A model generated the notes under the pieces. That model saw only the letters and a list, made by a program, of their open reading frames with translations, had not been told where the DNA came from and did no database searches. DNA of 64,000 bases from Actinokineospora inagensis DSM 44258 (GTDB lineage Bacteria > Actinomycetota > Actinomycetes > Mycobacteriales > Pseudonocardiaceae), in NCBI RefSeq assembly GCF_000482865.1, contig NZ_KI519521.1, positions 15,043 through 79,042 on the forward strand. The letters are read 5' to 3'. Shown piece by piece: positions 38,868-47,127 of this stretch; the stretch's first letter is position 1; every line of letters begins with the position of its first letter. A program made the position numbers and the translations under genes.

Positions 38868-39371
38868 ATGGGACTTCCCGAAGGCCGGGTCGCGGAGCTG
38901 ACCGCCGACCGCGACCGGCTGCGCGCCGAACTGCTGCGCGACCGCGCCGACCGCCCGGCCAGCCCCGGTCGCGGCATCCACCACACCGCGCTGATCGCCG
39001 CCGACGTCCGCCGCACCGTCGACTTCTACCAGGGCGTCCTCGGTTTCCCGCTCACCGAGGTGTTCGAGAACCGCGACTACCCGGGGTCCACCCACTTCTT
39101 CTTCGACGTGGGCAACGGCAACGCGCTCGCCTTCTTCGACCTGCCCGGCCTCGACCTCGGCCGGTACGCGGAGGTCCTCGGCGGCCTGCACCACCTGGCG
39201 ATCTCCATGGCGCTGGACCAGTGGCGCGCCGCGAAGTCCCGACTCGACGCCGCTGGCGTCACCTACCAGGAGGAAAGCGGCACGTCGGTGTACCTGACCG
39301 ACCCCGACGGCGCCCGCGTCGAACTGATCGCCGACCCGCTCGGCGAGATGTACGGAGAGGCAGTGGTATGA
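38868..39371 (+). CDS. VOC-family (glyoxalase/dioxygenase-like) protein
   Basis: A 167-residue protein with a short helical N-terminus (about 1-35) and two beta-alpha-beta-beta-beta VOC modules: HHTALIAADVRRTVDFYQGVLGF and HHLAISMALDQWRAAKSRLDAAG. Metal-ligand candidates are the His at HTAL, the His at HHLAI and Glu in VELIADP. Members include glyoxalase I, ring-cleavage dioxygenases and resistance proteins; the substrate is not known. The ATG has GGGAG upstream. Its stop overlaps the pirin ATG (ATGA), so the two are coupled. Confidence 0.88.
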   Translation: MGLPEGRVAELTADRDRLRAELLRDRADRPASPGRGIHHTALIAADVRRTVDFYQGVLGFPLTEVFENRDYPGSTHFFFDVGNGNALAFFDLPGLDLGRYAEVLGGLHHLAISMALDQWRAAKSRLDAAGVTYQEESGTSVYLTDPDGARVELIADPLGEMYGEAVV

Positions 39372-40126
39372 CCGTCGACATCCGCCCCGCCGACACCCGG
39401 TTCAAGACCGACCTCGGCTGGCTCGACTCCAAGCACTCGTTCTCGTTCGGCCACCACCAGGACCCGGCCAACACGCACTTCGGCCTGCTCCTGGTCAACA
39501 ACGACGACATCGTCACCCCTGGCACCGGCTTCGAGACCCACCCGCACCGGGACATGGAAATCGTCACCTGGGTCCTGCGCGGCGCCCTCGTCCACCAGGA
39601 CTCCGAGGGCCACAACGGCGTCATCTACCCCGGCCTGGCCCAGCGGATGAGCGCGGGCACCGGCATCCTGCACTCCGAGAAGAACGACTCCTGGCGGCTC
39701 ACCGGCGCCCCCGAACACGCCGATCCCGTCCACTTCGTCCAGATGTGGGTCGTCCCCGACGAGGCGGGCCGCACCCCCGGCTACGAGCAGTTGGAAATCC
39801 CCGCCGACACGTTGACCAGCGGACTCGTCCCCGTCGCCTCCGGCATGCCGAAACACCAGGACCACGCCGCCATCCGCATCGGCCAACGCCACGCCGCCCT
39901 CTACGCCGCCCGCCTGGCCCCCGGCGCGACCGTCACCCTGCCGGACGCGCCCCTTGTGCACGTGTTCGTCCCCCAGGGCGCCGCCACCCTCGAAGCCACC
40001 CCAACCCCCCTCACCACCGGCGACGCGGTCCGCCTCACCGACGCGGGCCCTCGCACCCTCACCGCAGGCGCGGCAGGCGCGGAGGTCCTGGTCTGGGAAA
40101 TGCACGCCACCCTCCGCATCGGCTGA
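39368..40126 (+). CDS. Pirin-family protein
   Basis: A 252-residue bicupin. The N-terminal cupin has FGLLLVNNDDIVTPGTGF and ETHPHRDMEIVTWVLRGALVHQDS, followed by MSAGTGILHSE, giving the His/His/His/Glu metal site typical of pirins with quercetin 2,3-dioxygenase activity. The C-terminal cupin is more degenerate. The ATG at 39368 overlaps the VOC gene. Co-transcription and the divergent MarR suggest a role in handling aromatic or electrophilic compounds. Confidence 0.93.
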   Translation: MTVDIRPADTRFKTDLGWLDSKHSFSFGHHQDPANTHFGLLLVNNDDIVTPGTGFETHPHRDMEIVTWVLRGALVHQDSEGHNGVIYPGLAQRMSAGTGILHSEKNDSWRLTGAPEHADPVHFVQMWVVPDEAGRTPGYEQLEIPADTLTSGLVPVASGMPKHQDHAAIRIGQRHAALYAARLAPGATVTLPDAPLVHVFVPQGAATLEATPTPLTTGDAVRLTDAGPRTLTAGAAGAEVLVWEMHATLRIG

Positions 40127-40203
40127 CCCGCACCACCCGTTCCGACCGAACCCACCCACCCCGCTTGACAGCAGGCGCTCCCCACCACTACCCCTCCGGG
40201 CGG

Positions 40204-40315
40204 CCCCCACCCTTCCCGGGGGGCGTCCCCGAGGCCAGTCTACCGGCTTGGCGGGGTCGGTGGTGGGGTGGCGGTTGGGCTGTGGGCGGGTCGAAGGGTT
40301 GTGGACAACTCGGGC
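40204..40315. repeat. Dispersed repeat family 2, copy 3
   Basis: The third copy of the family, with the left block (CCCCCACCCTTCCCGGGGGG, GAGGCCAGTCTACCGG) and the right block (GTTGTGGACAACTCGGG). The right block holds TGTGGACAA at 40300-40308 inside a perfect palindrome TTGTGGACAA-like context. It lies between the pirin gene and the lipoprotein gene, in a 252-bp gap. Confidence 0.85.
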
Positions 40316-40365
40316 CGAGTGGATGACTCGGGTTGAGTTGGGTGTGGGTGGGCGGCTGGGCTCAG

Positions 40366-40371
40366 TACACT
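40366..40371 (+). promoter_or_regulatory. -10 box of a leaderless lipoprotein transcript
   Basis: TACACT (TANNNT consensus) ends 7 bases before the GTG at 40379, the usual distance to a transcription start. No ribosome binding site precedes that GTG, so transcription and translation probably begin at the same base. Confidence 0.55.
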
Positions 40372-40378
40372 CGATCGG

Positions 40379-40828
40379 GTGGGATTTTCGCCTGATCGGG
40401 GGGTTGTGGTGGGTCGAGCGGTCGTTGTGGGGGTGGCCGCTCTGCTGGCGTTGGCGGGGTGTGACGCGGGGCCGACGGCGGGGACGCCGATAGCGGGGAC
40501 CACGACGGCGACGTCCACCGCATCCGTGGAGGTGACGGCGGCGGTGTGCAAGCGGTTCGCGGACAACAAGGCGCTCAAGGACTTCCGCGCTCAACGGGCG
40601 TCAGGGCAGGCGATCGACGTGAACCTGGCCACCCGGGCGACGGACGCGTTGTCGGGTTTCAGCGCGGACGCGGTCAAGAAGGACTTGGACAGCGGGGTCT
40701 CCGTGGCCCTCAACGACGCCGCGACGAAGGCGCTCGTGGTGGGCACGGGAATCGCCCAGGGGGCCTTCGACGCGCCGGCGTTCGAGAAGTTGGTGGGCGA
40801 GGTCGATGACGCCTGCCGGGGCCACTAG
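40379..40828 (+). CDS. Small lipoprotein of unknown function
   Basis: 149 residues. A basic N-terminus and hydrophobic segment (VVVGVAALLALAGC) end in a lipobox LAGC with the lipidated Cys28. A Thr/Ala-rich linker (about 32-50) leads to an alpha-helical domain of about 95 residues with two Cys (VCKRF and DDACRG) that could form a disulfide. No family was recognised. The GTG at 40379 fits a leaderless start; a GTG near 40408 is also possible. It is exported and membrane-anchored. Confidence 0.75.
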   Translation: MGFSPDRGVVVGRAVVVGVAALLALAGCDAGPTAGTPIAGTTTATSTASVEVTAAVCKRFADNKALKDFRAQRASGQAIDVNLATRATDALSGFSADAVKKDLDSGVSVALNDAATKALVVGTGIAQGAFDAPAFEKLVGEVDDACRGH

Positions 40829-40831
40829 CCA

Positions 40832-40996
40832 CTAGGGCTCGGATGGTGGGCGGCGGATGTAGATGACGCCCGCGTCGAGGTCGATGGGGCCGGTGGTGGG
40901 GTCGTCTTCGACGGCGGGGTCCTGGCCGGAGCCGGGGTCGTCGGGGGATTCCTTCTGCAGTTTGGGGCCGGGGAACAGTTCGCCGAAAGCGCTCAT
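40832..40996 (-). CDS. Small conserved acidic protein
   Basis: A 54-residue protein starting [12 protein letters not shown], with a Pro/Asp-rich middle and the ending [16 protein letters not shown]. This layout (F-ELF-PG near the start, IDLD-G-hydrophobic strand near the end) recalls small uncharacterised actinobacterial proteins (possibly DUF6191), but I am not certain. ATG at 40996. It ends 3 bp from the lipoprotein stop, convergent. It may be soluble or peripheral; nothing indicates function. Confidence 0.6.
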   Translation of the reverse strand: MSAFGELFPGPKLQKESPDDPGSGQDPAVEDDPTTGPIDLDAGVIYIRRPPSEP

Positions 40997-41029
40997 GCAC
41001 CCACTGTAGGACGAGCGGTCGGCGCACCG

Positions 41030-41219
41030 GACCGGTGTAGCCGCGTGCCGTAGTCGTTGTGCATGACCCCGGCGAACACGCCGGTCCGGCTGCCGCGCAC
41101 CGATTTCGGCGCGATCCCGGCCCGCTCGAACGCCTCCCACGCGGTCTCCAGCAGCAGCCGCTGCTGCGGGTCGGTGGTCGCGGCCTCGCGGGGACTCATG
41201 CCGAACAGGTCGGCGTCAG
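41030..41219 (-). pseudogene. Remnant of a modular polyketide-synthase ketosynthase domain
   Basis: About 60 codons read [12 protein letters not shown], then [20 protein letters not shown] and [15 protein letters not shown]. This is the characteristic segment of KS domains of type I modular PKS just before the active-site Cys region, which is absent. It is cut on both sides: upstream by the acyl-CoA dehydrogenase stop (41216-41218) and downstream by unrelated codons and a stop. No other PKS domain lies nearby. It is probably the scar of a deleted or recombined PKS gene. Confidence 0.85.
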
Positions 41220-42196
41220 ACGGTGAGGTTGACCAGCGGGCCGAGGGTGGCCCGGTGCTGGGCCGGGGTGCCGAGCGCGATCTCGTCGGCCTTGGCGCGT
41301 TTGAGGTAGCGGTGGGCCGGGTGTTCCCAGGTCATGCCGATGCCGCCGTGCAGTTGGACGCATTCCTCGGCGGCGTGCACGGCCACCGACGCGCAGAGCG
41401 ACTGGGCGACGGACACGGCGATCTCCACGTCGACGCCGGTGGTGAGGGCGTCGGCGGCGTTGCGGGCGGCGGCGCGGGCCAGGACGAGGTCCTGCCACAC
41501 GTCGGCCAGTCGGTGCTTCAGCGCTTGGAAGGAGCCCAGCACCCGGCCGAACTGGTGGCGTTCCTTCAGATAGGCGACCGTGGTGTCCAAACACCACTGT
41601 GCTATGCCGACCTGTTCCGACGCCAGAATCCCAGCCCCGGCAAGCAAAGCGGCCCGAACGGCGTCGTCGCCGGAACCAGCGAGCGCCACGGAGGCGCCCG
41701 AAGCATCTACATCGGACACTGGGCGGGTTTCGTCCAATGAGGTCACCGGAACGACCGAGGCCGACGAAACCAGGTGCAACACCCCGGAACGCGGAACGAG
41801 GAACACATCCGCGTCAGCGTCCGCCACACTCCGAACCACGCTGTCGGCGGAAACCTGTTTGCCCCAAGAAGAAAGCGGCACCACCAGACAAGCGGTGATC
41901 TCCCCGCCGGCGACTCGCCCCAGGGTCTCCCGCGCGGTCGCGTCATCCGACAGGTGCGTCAACGCCGCCGTCGCCAGCACGTTGCCCAGGAACGGGACCG
42001 TGGCGACCGTCCGTCCCAGTTCCTCCGCCACCACAGCGGTTTCCCGGTATCCCGCGCCCTGCCCGCCCAGTTCCTCCGGCACGTGCAGCGAGTTCGCGCC
42101 GATCTCGACGAGGTCGGACCACGACGCGCCCCGGGTCAACAGGCCCGCGACGCTGGCCCGCAGGTCGTCCTCGACGTCGGTGTGGAGGAGGTTCAT
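41216..42196 (-). CDS. Acyl-CoA dehydrogenase-family protein, short subunit
   Basis: A 326-residue flavoprotein-fold protein, shorter than the usual 380. N-terminal part: [25 protein letters not shown]-terminal part: [22 protein letters not shown] and [22 protein letters not shown]. The middle beta-domain is reduced. It lies directly after, and overlaps (ATGA) with, a longer acyl-CoA dehydrogenase gene. Such unequal adjacent pairs form alpha2beta2 heterotetramers acting on steroid or branched acyl-CoA side chains in actinobacteria; that role is inferred here. The ATG is at 42196. Its 3' end abuts the PKS remnant. Confidence 0.88.
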   Translation of the reverse strand: MNLLHTDVEDDLRASVAGLLTRGASWSDLVEIGANSLHVPEELGGQGAGYRETAVVAEELGRTVATVPFLGNVLATAALTHLSDDATARETLGRVAGGEITACLVVPLSSWGKQVSADSVVRSVADADADVFLVPRSGVLHLVSSASVVPVTSLDETRPVSDVDASGASVALAGSGDDAVRAALLAGAGILASEQVGIAQWCLDTTVAYLKERHQFGRVLGSFQALKHRLADVWQDLVLARAAARNAADALTTGVDVEIAVSVAQSLCASVAVHAAEECVQLHGGIGMTWEHPAHRYLKRAKADEIALGTPAQHRATLGPLVNLTV

Positions 42197-43359
42197 CGCG
42201 GGAGGTCCTTCCACGGTACGTCCTTGTCGACGCGGGGTTCGGCGGGCAGGCCGAGGACCCGTTCGGCGATGATGTTGCGCAGGATCTCCGAGGTGCCGCC
42301 CTCGATGGAGTTTCCCTTGGCGCGCAGGTACCGGTACCCGGCCCCGCGACCGGTGAAGTCGACGAGTTCCGGGCGGCGCGGGGTCCAGTCGTCGTAGCGG
42401 AGCCCGTCCGCGCCGAGCAACTCGACCTCGAACCCGGACAGCGCCTGCGACAGCCGCGCGAACCCGAGTTTCATCGCCGAGCCCTCGGGGCCGGGCGCGC
42501 CCGCGGCGAGTTGTTGCCGCAGCCGGACCCCGGCCAACCGCAACGCCTCCGACTCGACCCACAGCGACAGCAGGCGGTCCAACCCCGCGGCGGTCCGACC
42601 GTCCGAACAGGACCGCCAGGTCTCCGCGACCACGCCGATCATCCCGCTCTCCCGGGCGGCCGACCGGCTACCGATGGCGACCCGCTCGTTCATCAGCGTG
42701 GTCTGCGCTACTCGCCACCCGTCGCCGACGGCGCCGAGCCGGTGCGCGTCCGGGATGCGGACGTCGGTCAAGAACACCTCGTTGAACTCGGCCTCACCGG
42801 TGATCTGGCGCAGTGGCCGGACGTCGACCCCGGGATCGGTCATGTCGCACACGAAGTAGCTCAGGCCCGCGTGCTTGGGCAGGTCCGGGTCGGTGCGGGC
42901 GACCAGGATGGCCCAGCGGGCGTTGTGCGCGCTGGACGTCCACACCTTCTGCCCGGTCACCAGCCAGTCGTCGCCGTCGCGCCTGGCCCTGGTCGCCAGC
43001 GCCGCCAGGTCGGATCCGGCGCCGGGCTCGGAGAACAGTTGGCACCACACCTCCTCGCCCGTCCACAGTGGACGAAGGAAGCGCTGTCGCAGCTCGGTCG
43101 AACCGAAGGCGAGGATCGTCGGCGCCGCCATGCCCAACCCGATGCCGATCCGTCGCGGGTTGTTGTCCGGAGCGCCCGCCGCCGCCAGCGCCTCGTCCAC
43201 CTCCTGCTGCCGCCCGCGCGGGAGGTCGAGACCACCCAGCCCGACCGGGAAGTGCACCCACGCCAGGCCCGCGTCGAACCGGGCGCGCAGGAACTCCAGC
43301 CGGTCGGTCGTGGCCGGGTCGTGCGCGGCGAGCAGGTCGTCGACCAGTTGCGAGATCAC
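42193..43359 (-). CDS. Acyl-CoA dehydrogenase, long subunit
   Basis: A 388-residue acyl-CoA dehydrogenase. It shows WCQLFSEPGAGSDLAALATRA and DDWLVTGQKVWTSSAHNARW (FAD/substrate-binding beta domain), FNEVFLTDVRIPDAHRLG, and NSIEGGTSEILRNIIAERVLG at the C-terminus. It likely oxidises an acyl-CoA at C2-C3 with electrons passed to ETF. GTG at 43359 has AAGGGGG upstream. It lies between the SDR gene (29 bp gap) and the short dehydrogenase (4-bp overlap), so the operon is SDR, long, short. Confidence 0.92.
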   Translation of the reverse strand: MISQLVDDLLAAHDPATTDRLEFLRARFDAGLAWVHFPVGLGGLDLPRGRQQEVDEALAAAGAPDNNPRRIGIGLGMAAPTILAFGSTELRQRFLRPLWTGEEVWCQLFSEPGAGSDLAALATRARRDGDDWLVTGQKVWTSSAHNARWAILVARTDPDLPKHAGLSYFVCDMTDPGVDVRPLRQITGEAEFNEVFLTDVRIPDAHRLGAVGDGWRVAQTTLMNERVAIGSRSAARESGMIGVVAETWRSCSDGRTAAGLDRLLSLWVESEALRLAGVRLRQQLAAGAPGPEGSAMKLGFARLSQALSGFEVELLGADGLRYDDWTPRRPELVDFTGRGAGYRYLRAKGNSIEGGTSEILRNIIAERVLGLPAEPRVDKDVPWKDLPR

Positions 43360-43388
43360 GCGTCCCCCTTCGTCGAACCAGTCCGTGC

Positions 43389-44135
43389 TCAGTCGGTCGG
43401 ACCACCCGCGACGTAGATGACCTGGCCGGACACGTACCCGGCCTCCGCGCTGACCAGGAACGCCGCCGTCGCCGCGATGTCCTCCGGCTGTCCGACCCGC
43501 CCGACCGGCACCCCGGCCGCGATCCCGGCCTTGAAATCCGCGAAGGACATCCCGAGCCGCTCGGCGGTGGCCGCCGTCATGTCGGTCTCGATGAACCCGG
43601 GCGCGATCGCGTTGACCGTGACCCCGAACCGGCCGAGCTCGATCGCCAGCGTCTTGGTGAAGCCCTGCAGCCCGGCCTTGGCGGTGGCGTAGTTGGCCTG
43701 GCCGCGGTTGCCCAGCGCCGACGTGCTGGACAGGTTCACGATCCGGCCGTACCGCTGCTCGGTCTGGTACCGCTGCACCGCGCGGCTCATCAGGAACGCG
43801 CCGCGCAGGTGCACGCCGATGACCGCGTCCCAATCGTCGTCGGCCATCTTGAAGATCAGGTTGTCTCGGGTGATGCCTGCGTTGTTCACCAGCACTGTTG
43901 GTGGGCCGAGCCGCTCTGCCACTTCGGCTACGGCGGCGTCGACTTGCTCGGTGACGGTCACGTCTGCCTCGACTGCCAGCGCCGTTCCGCCTGCGGTGGT
44001 GATCGTGTCGACTGTGTCTGTGGCGGCGTTTTGGTCGAGTACGGCGACGGCGAAGCCGTCGCGTGCCAGCCGTTGGGCGATCGCGGCTCCGATACCTCGC
44101 GCGGCACCGGTGACGATCGCGATGCGCTGGTCCAC
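43389..44135 (-). CDS. Short-chain dehydrogenase/reductase (3-oxoacyl-ACP/CoA reductase-like)
   Basis: A 248-residue classical SDR. It has the cofactor motif VTGAARGIGAAIA, NNAG at VLVNNAGITRD, catalytic Ser in VNLSSTSALG, and YxxxK in NYATAKAG; the end reads SGQVIYVAGG. It resembles FabG and PHB/steroid beta-hydroxyacyl dehydrogenases. GTG at 44135 follows GGGGAGGG; the ORF to 44162 is not used. It is the first gene of the operon with the two acyl-CoA dehydrogenases, so a beta-oxidation-type role is more likely than fatty-acid synthesis. Confidence 0.93.
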   Translation of the reverse strand: MDQRIAIVTGAARGIGAAIAQRLARDGFAVAVLDQNAATDTVDTITTAGGTALAVEADVTVTEQVDAAVAEVAERLGPPTVLVNNAGITRDNLIFKMADDDWDAVIGVHLRGAFLMSRAVQRYQTEQRYGRIVNLSSTSALGNRGQANYATAKAGLQGFTKTLAIELGRFGVTVNAIAPGFIETDMTAATAERLGMSFADFKAGIAAGVPVGRVGQPEDIAATAAFLVSAEAGYVSGQVIYVAGGPTD

Positions 44136-44221
44136 GCACCCTCCCCGAGTCGAGCTGACCAATCGTTCAGGAAGTTACCCTTGAGTTGGTTGGGGTGTCC
44201 ACTGTTGGGGTTTGGGGGTCT

Positions 44222-44292
44222 CTGGGCCTCGGCTTCGCCTCGGGGTCGGCCTGGTCGCCTTCGGCGACGCCGGCGCTCGGGCGCCAGATAAA
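44222..44292. repeat. Dispersed 71-bp repeat, right (inverted) copy
   Basis: Reverse complement of window bases 1-72 with one single-base gap and one mismatch. It lies 86 bp upstream of the SDR start, between that gene and the 149-bp inverted-repeat element, in a 704-bp intergenic stretch. Confidence 0.85.
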
Positions 44293-44300
44293 GCGGGGGT

Positions 44301-44449
44301 GCCCGTTGTGGTGAAGTTGTTTTGTTTGGGGCCCCTAGCGGCAGCCTCAGGTAAGGCTAAAAGGCGGGGCCACTGGAAAGCGTGGCCTTACCCGCCAGCT
44401 GGCTTAGGCCACCGCTCCCCCCAAACAAAACAACTTCACCACAACGGGC
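44301..44449. repeat. 149-bp element with 31-bp perfect terminal inverted repeats
   Basis: The 31 bases at 44301-44331 (starting GCCCGTTGTGGTGAAGTTGT) are perfectly complementary to 44419-44449. The inner part is also imperfectly self-complementary (GGCGGGGCCAC against GTGGCCTTACCCGCC), so almost the whole element can fold into one long hairpin with a loop near TGGAAAGC. No coding capacity or flanking target-site duplication was seen. The structure fits a MITE-like non-autonomous element or an exceptionally long terminator/REP-type hairpin. Confidence 0.88.
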
Positions 44450-44471
44450 GGTTGGGATCGGCGGGTCCCGA

Positions 44472-44615
44472 GGCGCGCGGTGCCAGTGTGGAGCTTCGTC
44501 GATGAGGGGTGGTTTTTGGGCGCGCGGTGCGGGAGTGGGGCTTCGTCGATTAGGGCTGGGTTTGTCGGCGCGCAGTGTCGGTGTAGAGCTTCGTCGATAT
44601 GGGGCGGGTTTCGAG
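44472..44615. repeat. Tandem repeat, 47-48 bp period, three copies
   Basis: Each unit has GCGCGC(G/A)GTG, then GTGTGGAG-like and GCTTCGTCGAT (at 44493, 44540 and 44588), then GGG(G/C)(T/G)GG. A decayed fourth unit (GTGGGGCTTGGTCGTG) follows. Units differ by about 20-25 percent. It lies between the 149-bp element and the MMPL gene. The function is unknown. Confidence 0.8.
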
Positions 44616-44839
44616 GGGTGTGGTGTGGGGCTTGGTCGTGTTTTCTGTGGACTGTGGGCTGGGTGATTCCGGACCGCAGTACGGGAAGTGTCGGGGTTGG
44701 GGGTGACGGGGGTCACCCCTAGGGGTGGCTCCGGGTGTGAAGATCGGGGATGAGTCCCGATTCGCGTTCGTCTTCGGGCCGGCAGCCTTCACGCCGAGAA
44801 CGGGCAGTCCGCTTCCGGTCAGTGGGGGGAAACCCAGTT

Positions 44840-47038
44840 ATGTCCAGTCGTTCGGCAAGACCAATGTTCACCGTTCGGGTGGCGCGGTGGAGTGCGGAGC
44901 ACCCGTGGCGCTCGATTACCGCGTGGTTGCTGTTCGTCGCGGTGTGCGTTGGTGTCGGGAACATGGTCGGCACCAAGACCACCAACTTCGACGACAACCT
45001 GACCGGCGAGATGGCGGTCTTCCAGAAGATGGTGGACGACGCGGGGTTCAACCGCCCGGCCACCGAGAACGTCCTGATCACCGCCAGGAACGGCGCCCTT
45101 GACCAGGGCGGGGCGCTCGCGGTGGCGGGGGAGGTCAAGGCGAAGATGTCCGGCCTCAAGGAGGTCGGCAAGGTCAGCGACCCGGTTCCGTCGCCCAAGG
45201 GGACCGCGGTGCTGGTCAGCGTCGACATCGCGGGGGCCAGCAAGACCGCTGACGAGCGGCTGCAGCCACTGCTCGACGCGACCGCCGCCGTGCAGGCGGC
45301 GCACCCGGAACTGCGGGTGGAGGAGGTCGGTGGTGAGTCGCTGAACAAGGCGCTGTCGGACACGTTGGGCGACGACTTCGGTCGGGCTGAGTTGATCAGC
45401 TTGCCGGTGACCCTGGTCATCATGCTGGTCGCGTTCGGCGCGGTGATCGCCGCCGGGGTGCCGGTGCTGCTGGCGCTGTCCGCGGTGGGCGCGGCGATGG
45501 GTCTGTCCGCGTTGGTCTCGCAACTGGTGCCCGCGACCGACAACACCGCCAGCATGATCCTGCTCATCGGCATGGCCGTCGGTGTCGACTACTCGCTGTT
45601 CTACGTCCGGCGCGAACGCGAGGAACGCGCCAAGGGGCGCACCCACCTCGACGCGGTCGAGATGGCCGCCGCGACCTCCGGCCACGCCATCGTGGTCTCC
45701 GGGTTCGCCGTCGTGGTGGCGATGGCGGGCATGTTCGTGGCCAACAACTCGGTGTTCAACTCGATGGCCATCGGCTCCATCCTGGTCGTGCTGGTCGCCG
45801 TCGCGGGCTCCATCACCGTGCTGCCCGCCATGCTGGCCAAGTTGGGCCGCTGGATCGACAAGCCGCGCGTCCCGCTGATCTGGCGGCTGTCCAACCGCGG
45901 CGGCGAGCCCCGCGTGTGGAAGGCCGTGCTGCGCCCGTCGCTGCGCCGCCCCGGCAGCACCCTGCTGGTCGCCGCGATCGCGCTGATCGCCCTGGCCATC
46001 CCGGCGTTCGGCATGAACCTGAACTCGCCGTCGACCTCCGACCTGCCGCGCAGCATCCCGATCATGCAGTCCTACGACCGGATGACCGCCGCGTTCCCGA
46101 GCACCGGCGCCTCGCACGAGATCGGCGTCCGGGCGCCCGCCGACAAGGTCGCCCAGACCGAGGCCGCGGTCAGCGCGCTCGAGGGCCGGATCAAGGCCGA
46201 CCCGGCGTTCGCCCACGACCGCGAGATCCAGGTCCTGCGCTCGCCCGACGGCCGGATCTTCCTGCTCGACGCCGCCATCTCCGGCCCGGCGGCAGGCAAG
46301 CTCGCCGACGACTCGCTGAACTGGCTGCGCACCGTCGCGTTGCCGCAGACGGTCGGTTCGGTGGCGGGCGCGCAGTTCGCGGTGAGCGGTCAGACGGCGG
46401 GGGAGAACGACTTCGTCGACCAGATGACCGAGTCGCTGCCCTGGGTGATCGCGGTGGTGCTGCTGCTCACCTTCCTGATCATGACCTGGACGTTCCGCGC
46501 CCCGGTCATCGCGCTGTCGTCCATCGCGCTGAACATGCTCTCCGCGGGTGCCGCCTACGGCGTGCTGGTGCTGGTCTTCCAGCACCACTGGGCCGAGGGG
46601 CTGCTCGGCTTCACCGCCAACGGCGGCATCACCGCCTGGCTGCCGCTGATGCTGTTCGTCGTCCTCTTCGGACTGTCCATGGACTACCACGTGTTCGTGG
46701 TCAGCCGCATCCGGGAGGCCCGCCAGTCCGGTTTGGACAACCGGGCCGCCGTCGCCAGGGGCATCACGTCCTCGGCCGGTGTGGTGACCAGCGCCGCCGC
46801 GGTCATGGTCGGGGTGTTCTCCATCTTCGGCACGCTCAGCACCATCGACATGAAGCAGATGGGCGTCGGCCTGGCCACCGCGATCCTGTTGGACGCCACC
46901 ATCATCCGGGCCGTGGTGCTGCCCGCCCTGATGGCGGTCCTCGGTGAGCGCAACTGGTGGGTGCCGCGGTTCCTCCAGCCGCGCCGCCCGGTCGCCGACG
47001 AGTTCGAGGAGACCCGCGAGCTGACCCCGATCGGCTGA
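44840..47038 (+). CDS. MMPL/RND-family transporter
   Basis: A 732-residue membrane protein with two repeats of six hydrophobic segments. TM1 (about 22-42) is followed by a large exterior loop. The first MMPL block contains GMAVGVDYSLFYVRRERE and the second LFGLSMDYHVFVVSRIRE, the conserved Asp-Tyr pairs of proton relay. It likely exports lipids or hydrophobic metabolites across the plasma membrane. ATG at 44840 follows GGGGGGAAACCCAGTT; the reading frame opens earlier at 44750 and another ATG lies at 44864. It ends at a 19-bp-stem terminator. Confidence 0.93.
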   Translation: MSSRSARPMFTVRVARWSAEHPWRSITAWLLFVAVCVGVGNMVGTKTTNFDDNLTGEMAVFQKMVDDAGFNRPATENVLITARNGALDQGGALAVAGEVKAKMSGLKEVGKVSDPVPSPKGTAVLVSVDIAGASKTADERLQPLLDATAAVQAAHPELRVEEVGGESLNKALSDTLGDDFGRAELISLPVTLVIMLVAFGAVIAAGVPVLLALSAVGAAMGLSALVSQLVPATDNTASMILLIGMAVGVDYSLFYVRREREERAKGRTHLDAVEMAAATSGHAIVVSGFAVVVAMAGMFVANNSVFNSMAIGSILVVLVAVAGSITVLPAMLAKLGRWIDKPRVPLIWRLSNRGGEPRVWKAVLRPSLRRPGSTLLVAAIALIALAIPAFGMNLNSPSTSDLPRSIPIMQSYDRMTAAFPSTGASHEIGVRAPADKVAQTEAAVSALEGRIKADPAFAHDREIQVLRSPDGRIFLLDAAISGPAAGKLADDSLNWLRTVALPQTVGSVAGAQFAVSGQTAGENDFVDQMTESLPWVIAVVLLLTFLIMTWTFRAPVIALSSIALNMLSAGAAYGVLVLVFQHHWAEGLLGFTANGGITAWLPLMLFVVLFGLSMDYHVFVVSRIREARQSGLDNRAAVARGITSSAGVVTSAAAVMVGVFSIFGTLSTIDMKQMGVGLATAILLDATIIRAVVLPALMAVLGERNWWVPRFLQPRRPVADEFEETRELTPIG

Positions 47039-47051
47039 CCGGCTGATCGGA

Positions 47052-47099
47052 CGCGGCAAGGCCCCCGAACCCAAGGGGAGGTTCGGGGGCCTTGCCGCG
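47052..47099. terminator. Strong bidirectional terminator after MMPL gene
   Basis: The 19 bases at 47052-47070 (CGCGGCAAGGCCCCCGAAC) pair perfectly with 47081-47099 around a 10-base loop, 13 bp after the MMPL stop and 28 bp before the end of the convergent GlsB-like gene. Confidence 0.92.
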
Positions 47100-47127
47100 C
47101 CCGGGGACTGTCGGGACCCGCCGGGGT

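Noticed and set aside
44301-44449. Complete insertion sequence
   Set aside because: The element is only 149 bp with no transposase frame; it can at most be a non-autonomous derivative.
44819-47074. 751-codon open frame antisense to the MMPL gene
   Set aside because: His/Gln/Arg-rich shadow frame with no motifs; the MMPL gene covers the whole stretch with clear membrane spans.
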